Shown here: positions 62,231-64,000 of the stretch, piece after piece | Numbering within the stretch: position 1 is the stretch's first letter | Layout of the letters: every line of letters begins with the position of its first letter | The notes under the pieces: model-generated | The model's input: the letters and a program-made list of their open reading frames with translations, nothing else | What the model was told of the DNA's origin: nothing | Database searches by the model: none | Assembly: GCA_900770215.1 (NCBI GenBank) | Contig: CAAGJW010000080.1 | Location: forward strand, 1-64,000 | Direction of reading: 5' to 3' | Origin: Bacteroidales bacterium | GTDB lineage: Bacteria; Bacteroidota; Bacteroidia; Bacteroidales; Muribaculaceae | Length of the DNA stretch: 64,000 nucleotides | Translations under genes and position numbers: made by a program

Positions 62231-62262
62231 TTTGGTGGAATTATCAAACTTTTCTACCTTTG
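62231..62262 (+). promoter_or_regulatory. Promoter of hpt
   Basis: TTTG (62231-62234), 20 bp, then TACCTTTG (62255-62262). Both boxes and the spacing match the Bacteroidales consensus perfectly. The ATG at 62286 follows 23 bp later. Confidence 0.8.
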
Positions 62263-62285
62263 TGGAAATATTTCTTTAATTCTCT

Positions 62286-62837
62286 ATGGAAGAAGTCACA
62301 ATCAAGGGCCTTACCTTTGTACCTTATCTCAAAGAAGAAGAGATTCTCAAGCAGGTGAAGCGCGTGGCGAGCGAGATACGCCGCGACCTCGAGCCGGGAG
62401 ACGCTCCCATCTTCCTGTGTGTGCTCAACGGCGCATTCATCTTTGCGGCCGACGTGTTCAGGGAGGTCAACATTCCCGAGAGCGAGATCACCTTCATTCG
62501 CTTCAAGTCCTACGAGGGCACGCAGTCGACCGGCGTGGTGAAGCAGGTGATGGGGCTCACCGAGAGCCTTGAGGGCCGCACGGTAATCATCATCGAGGAC
62601 ATAGTCGACACCGGTGTCACCGCTCAGCAGCTGCGGGCCACGCTCAAGAAGCAGAACCCCAAGTCGGTGAAGATGGCCACGCTGCTCTTCAAGCCGCAGT
62701 CGCTCACCACAGGGCAGGTGCCCGAGTATGTGGGCTTTGAAATTCCGTCGAAGTTCATCATTGGCTACGGTCTCGACCTCGACGGCCAGGCGCGCAACCT
62801 GCGCGACATATGGGTGCTCAAGGACAAGGAGAAATAA
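62286..62837 (+). CDS. hpt: Hypoxanthine phosphoribosyltransferase
   Basis: 183 residues. Type I phosphoribosyltransferase with FLCVLNGAFIFAADVFREVN, FIRFKSYEGTQSTG and the PRPP loop VIIIEDIVDTGVTAQQL, ending in YGLDLDGQARNLRDIWVL as in Hpt/HprT. It converts hypoxanthine (and guanine) with PRPP to IMP/GMP in purine salvage. It is followed 87 bp later by adk, another purine-nucleotide gene. Confidence 0.95.
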   Translation: MEEVTIKGLTFVPYLKEEEILKQVKRVASEIRRDLEPGDAPIFLCVLNGAFIFAADVFREVNIPESEITFIRFKSYEGTQSTGVVKQVMGLTESLEGRTVIIIEDIVDTGVTAQQLRATLKKQNPKSVKMATLLFKPQSLTTGQVPEYVGFEIPSKFIIGYGLDLDGQARNLRDIWVLKDKEK

Positions 62838-62924
62838 GCGCCCGGGCCATCACAAGAGAGAGAAAGAAGCACATGTAGTGAATCAAATTTTTCAAACCGA
62901 TATATATTTATTACAGAAAGAGAT

Positions 62925-63500
62925 ATGCTAAACATTGTCATGTTCGGAGCTCCGGGTTCGGGCAAAGGAACCCAAAGCGAGGTTTTAATCAAGACCTATG
63001 GACTGTTTCACATTTCGACGGGCGACGTGTTGCGCGACAACATCAAGCGCGGCACCGAGCTGGGCAAGACGGCCAAGGGATTTATCGACAAGGGCCAGCT
63101 CATCCCCGACAATCTCATGGTCAACATTCTGGCCTCGGTGGTCGACGACCATCGCGACGAGGCCAAGAACGGTGTGATCTTTGACGGCTTCCCCCGCACC
63201 ATCGCACAGGCCGAGGCGCTCGAGAAGATGCTCGACGAGCGCGGCACGAGCGTGAGCGCTGTCATAGGCCTCGACGTGCCCGAGGAGATACTCATAGGCC
63301 GCCTGCTCAACCGCGGCAAGGAGAGCGGCCGCAGCGACGACAACCTGGAGACCATCAACGACCGCCTCAAGGTGTACCACAACAGCACGGCCCCGCTCAA
63401 GGAATACTATGAGAAAAAAGGGCTGCTGCACATGGTGAAGGGCACCGGCGGCGCCACGGTGGTGTTTGAGCGCGTGCGCAAGATTGTCGACAACCTGTAA
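62925..63500 (+). CDS. adk: Adenylate kinase
   Basis: 191 residues. P-loop GAPGSGKGTQ (8-17), HISTGDVLRDNIKRGTELGK, VIFDGFPRTIAQAEALE and GRLLNRGKESGRSDDNLETI are diagnostic. It is the short form, without the long zinc-type LID insertion, as is usual in Bacteroidetes. Catalyses ATP + AMP to 2 ADP. It ends just before an intrinsic terminator and is likely cotranscribed with hpt. Confidence 0.96.
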   Translation: MLNIVMFGAPGSGKGTQSEVLIKTYGLFHISTGDVLRDNIKRGTELGKTAKGFIDKGQLIPDNLMVNILASVVDDHRDEAKNGVIFDGFPRTIAQAEALEKMLDERGTSVSAVIGLDVPEEILIGRLLNRGKESGRSDDNLETINDRLKVYHNSTAPLKEYYEKKGLLHMVKGTGGATVVFERVRKIVDNL

Positions 63501-63543
63501 CGCGCGCGCGTGCGCGGTTGCACCCCTCTCCCATTATGAAACA

Positions 63544-63584
63544 AGCCTGACTGCAGCAATGCTGTTGTCAGGCTATTTTTTTAC
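63544..63584 (+). terminator. Intrinsic terminator after adk
   Basis: AGCCTGAC (63544-63551) pairs with GTCAGGCT (63567-63574), with a further GCAGC/GCTGT inner stem, and runs into a seven-T tract after an A. It is near-ideal and terminates the hpt-adk unit. Confidence 0.88.
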
Positions 63585-63603
63585 GGCGGGGGGAGGGGCG
63601 GCA

Positions 63604-63954
63604 TCAGCGGGGCTCCTGGTCGCCGTCGCCGGTGGCGGCATTGTCCCAGGGGTAGCGACGGCGTGGATTGCGCGGGAACCAGCCCTTGTGCACGCGCTCC
63701 TGCTGCTGGAAGGTTTCAAGTATGGCCCAGAAGCTGGAAAACGAGGCCACGCCCAGCAGCGAGGCCACAAGCAGGTTGCTGGCCAGCAGGGCGCCGGCAC
63801 CCAGCAGGATGCCGGCCACGAGAAACACGCGCCATATCTTGACGCCGAAGTAGTACTCGCCCTTGATGACAAGGGGGTGAAACAGGCCTATGATGAGAAA
63901 CGTGCACAAGCCAGTGACGAGGCCAAACAGGTGATGTTGCATGAGAAATTCCAT
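63604..63954 (-). CDS. DUF4491 membrane protein
   Basis: 116 residues. FGLVTGLCTFLIIGLFHPLV, IKGEYYFGVKIWRVFLVAGI, SLLGVASFSSFWAILETFQQ and ERVHKGWFPRNPRRRYP match DUF4491, a small Bacteroidetes membrane family with three to four helices. Function unknown. An internal start at 63939 (MQHHLFGL) is possible. A Pro/Arg-rich cytosolic tail follows the last helix. Confidence 0.82.
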   Translation of the reverse strand: MEFLMQHHLFGLVTGLCTFLIIGLFHPLVIKGEYYFGVKIWRVFLVAGILLGAGALLASNLLVASLLGVASFSSFWAILETFQQQERVHKGWFPRNPRRRYPWDNAATGDGDQEPR

Positions 63955-64000
63955 GAGTGTATCGTGCGAGGTTGAGGGTGATTAAAAAAGTCAATCTTGA

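Overview
The window looks like chromosomal DNA from a gut-type member of the Bacteroidales, most like Muribaculaceae. The evidence is SusC/SusD-type genes, a type 9 secretion (T9SS) sorting domain, dockerin-type C-termini, BspA-type leucine-rich repeats, the families DUF4491, DUF3843 and DUF4249, and promoters of the Bacteroidales form TTTG-N19-21-TAnnTTTG. The DNA is GC-rich for the order. This is why many long open frames lie antisense to real genes. The family was assigned from protein families alone, without a marker-gene comparison.

Layout. 0-7.5 kb: a truncated outer-membrane protein gene, then three large secreted proteins on the minus strand (PKD/dockerin, T9SS-sorted, and a GHL10 glycosidase with a dockerin). 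7.7-15 kb: a plus-strand unit with DUF2007, a GNAT acetyltransferase, a GH97 glycosidase, SusC and SusD, which forms a small polysaccharide utilization locus. 15-18.6 kb: a lipoprotein, an aspartate-type aminotransferase, a metallophosphoesterase and tRNA-Lys. 18.6-21.8 kb: a GH20 hexosaminidase translationally coupled to a secreted protein. 21.8-32 kb: a surface-glycan region with two glycosyltransferases, a Wzx-type flippase, two LicD paralogues, an opine-dehydrogenase-family gene and a fused cytidylyltransferase/PLP enzyme. Between the two licD genes sits an ATPase with a PD-(D/E)XK tail, flanked by 33-bp-periodic repeats, and an IS66 remnant lies just after them.

32-43 kb: a DnaQ-like exonuclease, MenA, two envelope proteins of unknown role, a GH18-deacetylase-GT2 fusion, a BspA-type protein, a TPR-like lipoprotein, a PspC protein and an isochorismatase-family hydrolase. 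43-48 kb: DUF3843 and two further ATPases, one a fused ATPase-TOPRIM (DUF4435) protein resembling PARIS anti-phage proteins. 48-54 kb: a GH29 fucosidase, two paralogous secreted phosphoesterases (one with a dockerin) and a lipoprotein. 54-64 kb: a UvrD-like helicase, a tandem and dispersed repeat region, an NlpC/P60 hydrolase, a decayed lipoprotein/TonB-receptor/DUF4249 locus, NAD(P)HX repair, hpt, adk and DUF4491.

How the genes fit together: GH97, GH29, GH20, GHL10 and SusCD fit host- or diet-glycan foraging. The 22-32 kb block fits building and phospho-decorating a surface glycan. The strongest candidates for undescribed biology are the repeat-flanked ATPase cassette at 26.2-27.8 kb and the putative CDP-amino-alcohol/opine decoration module at 25-32 kb.
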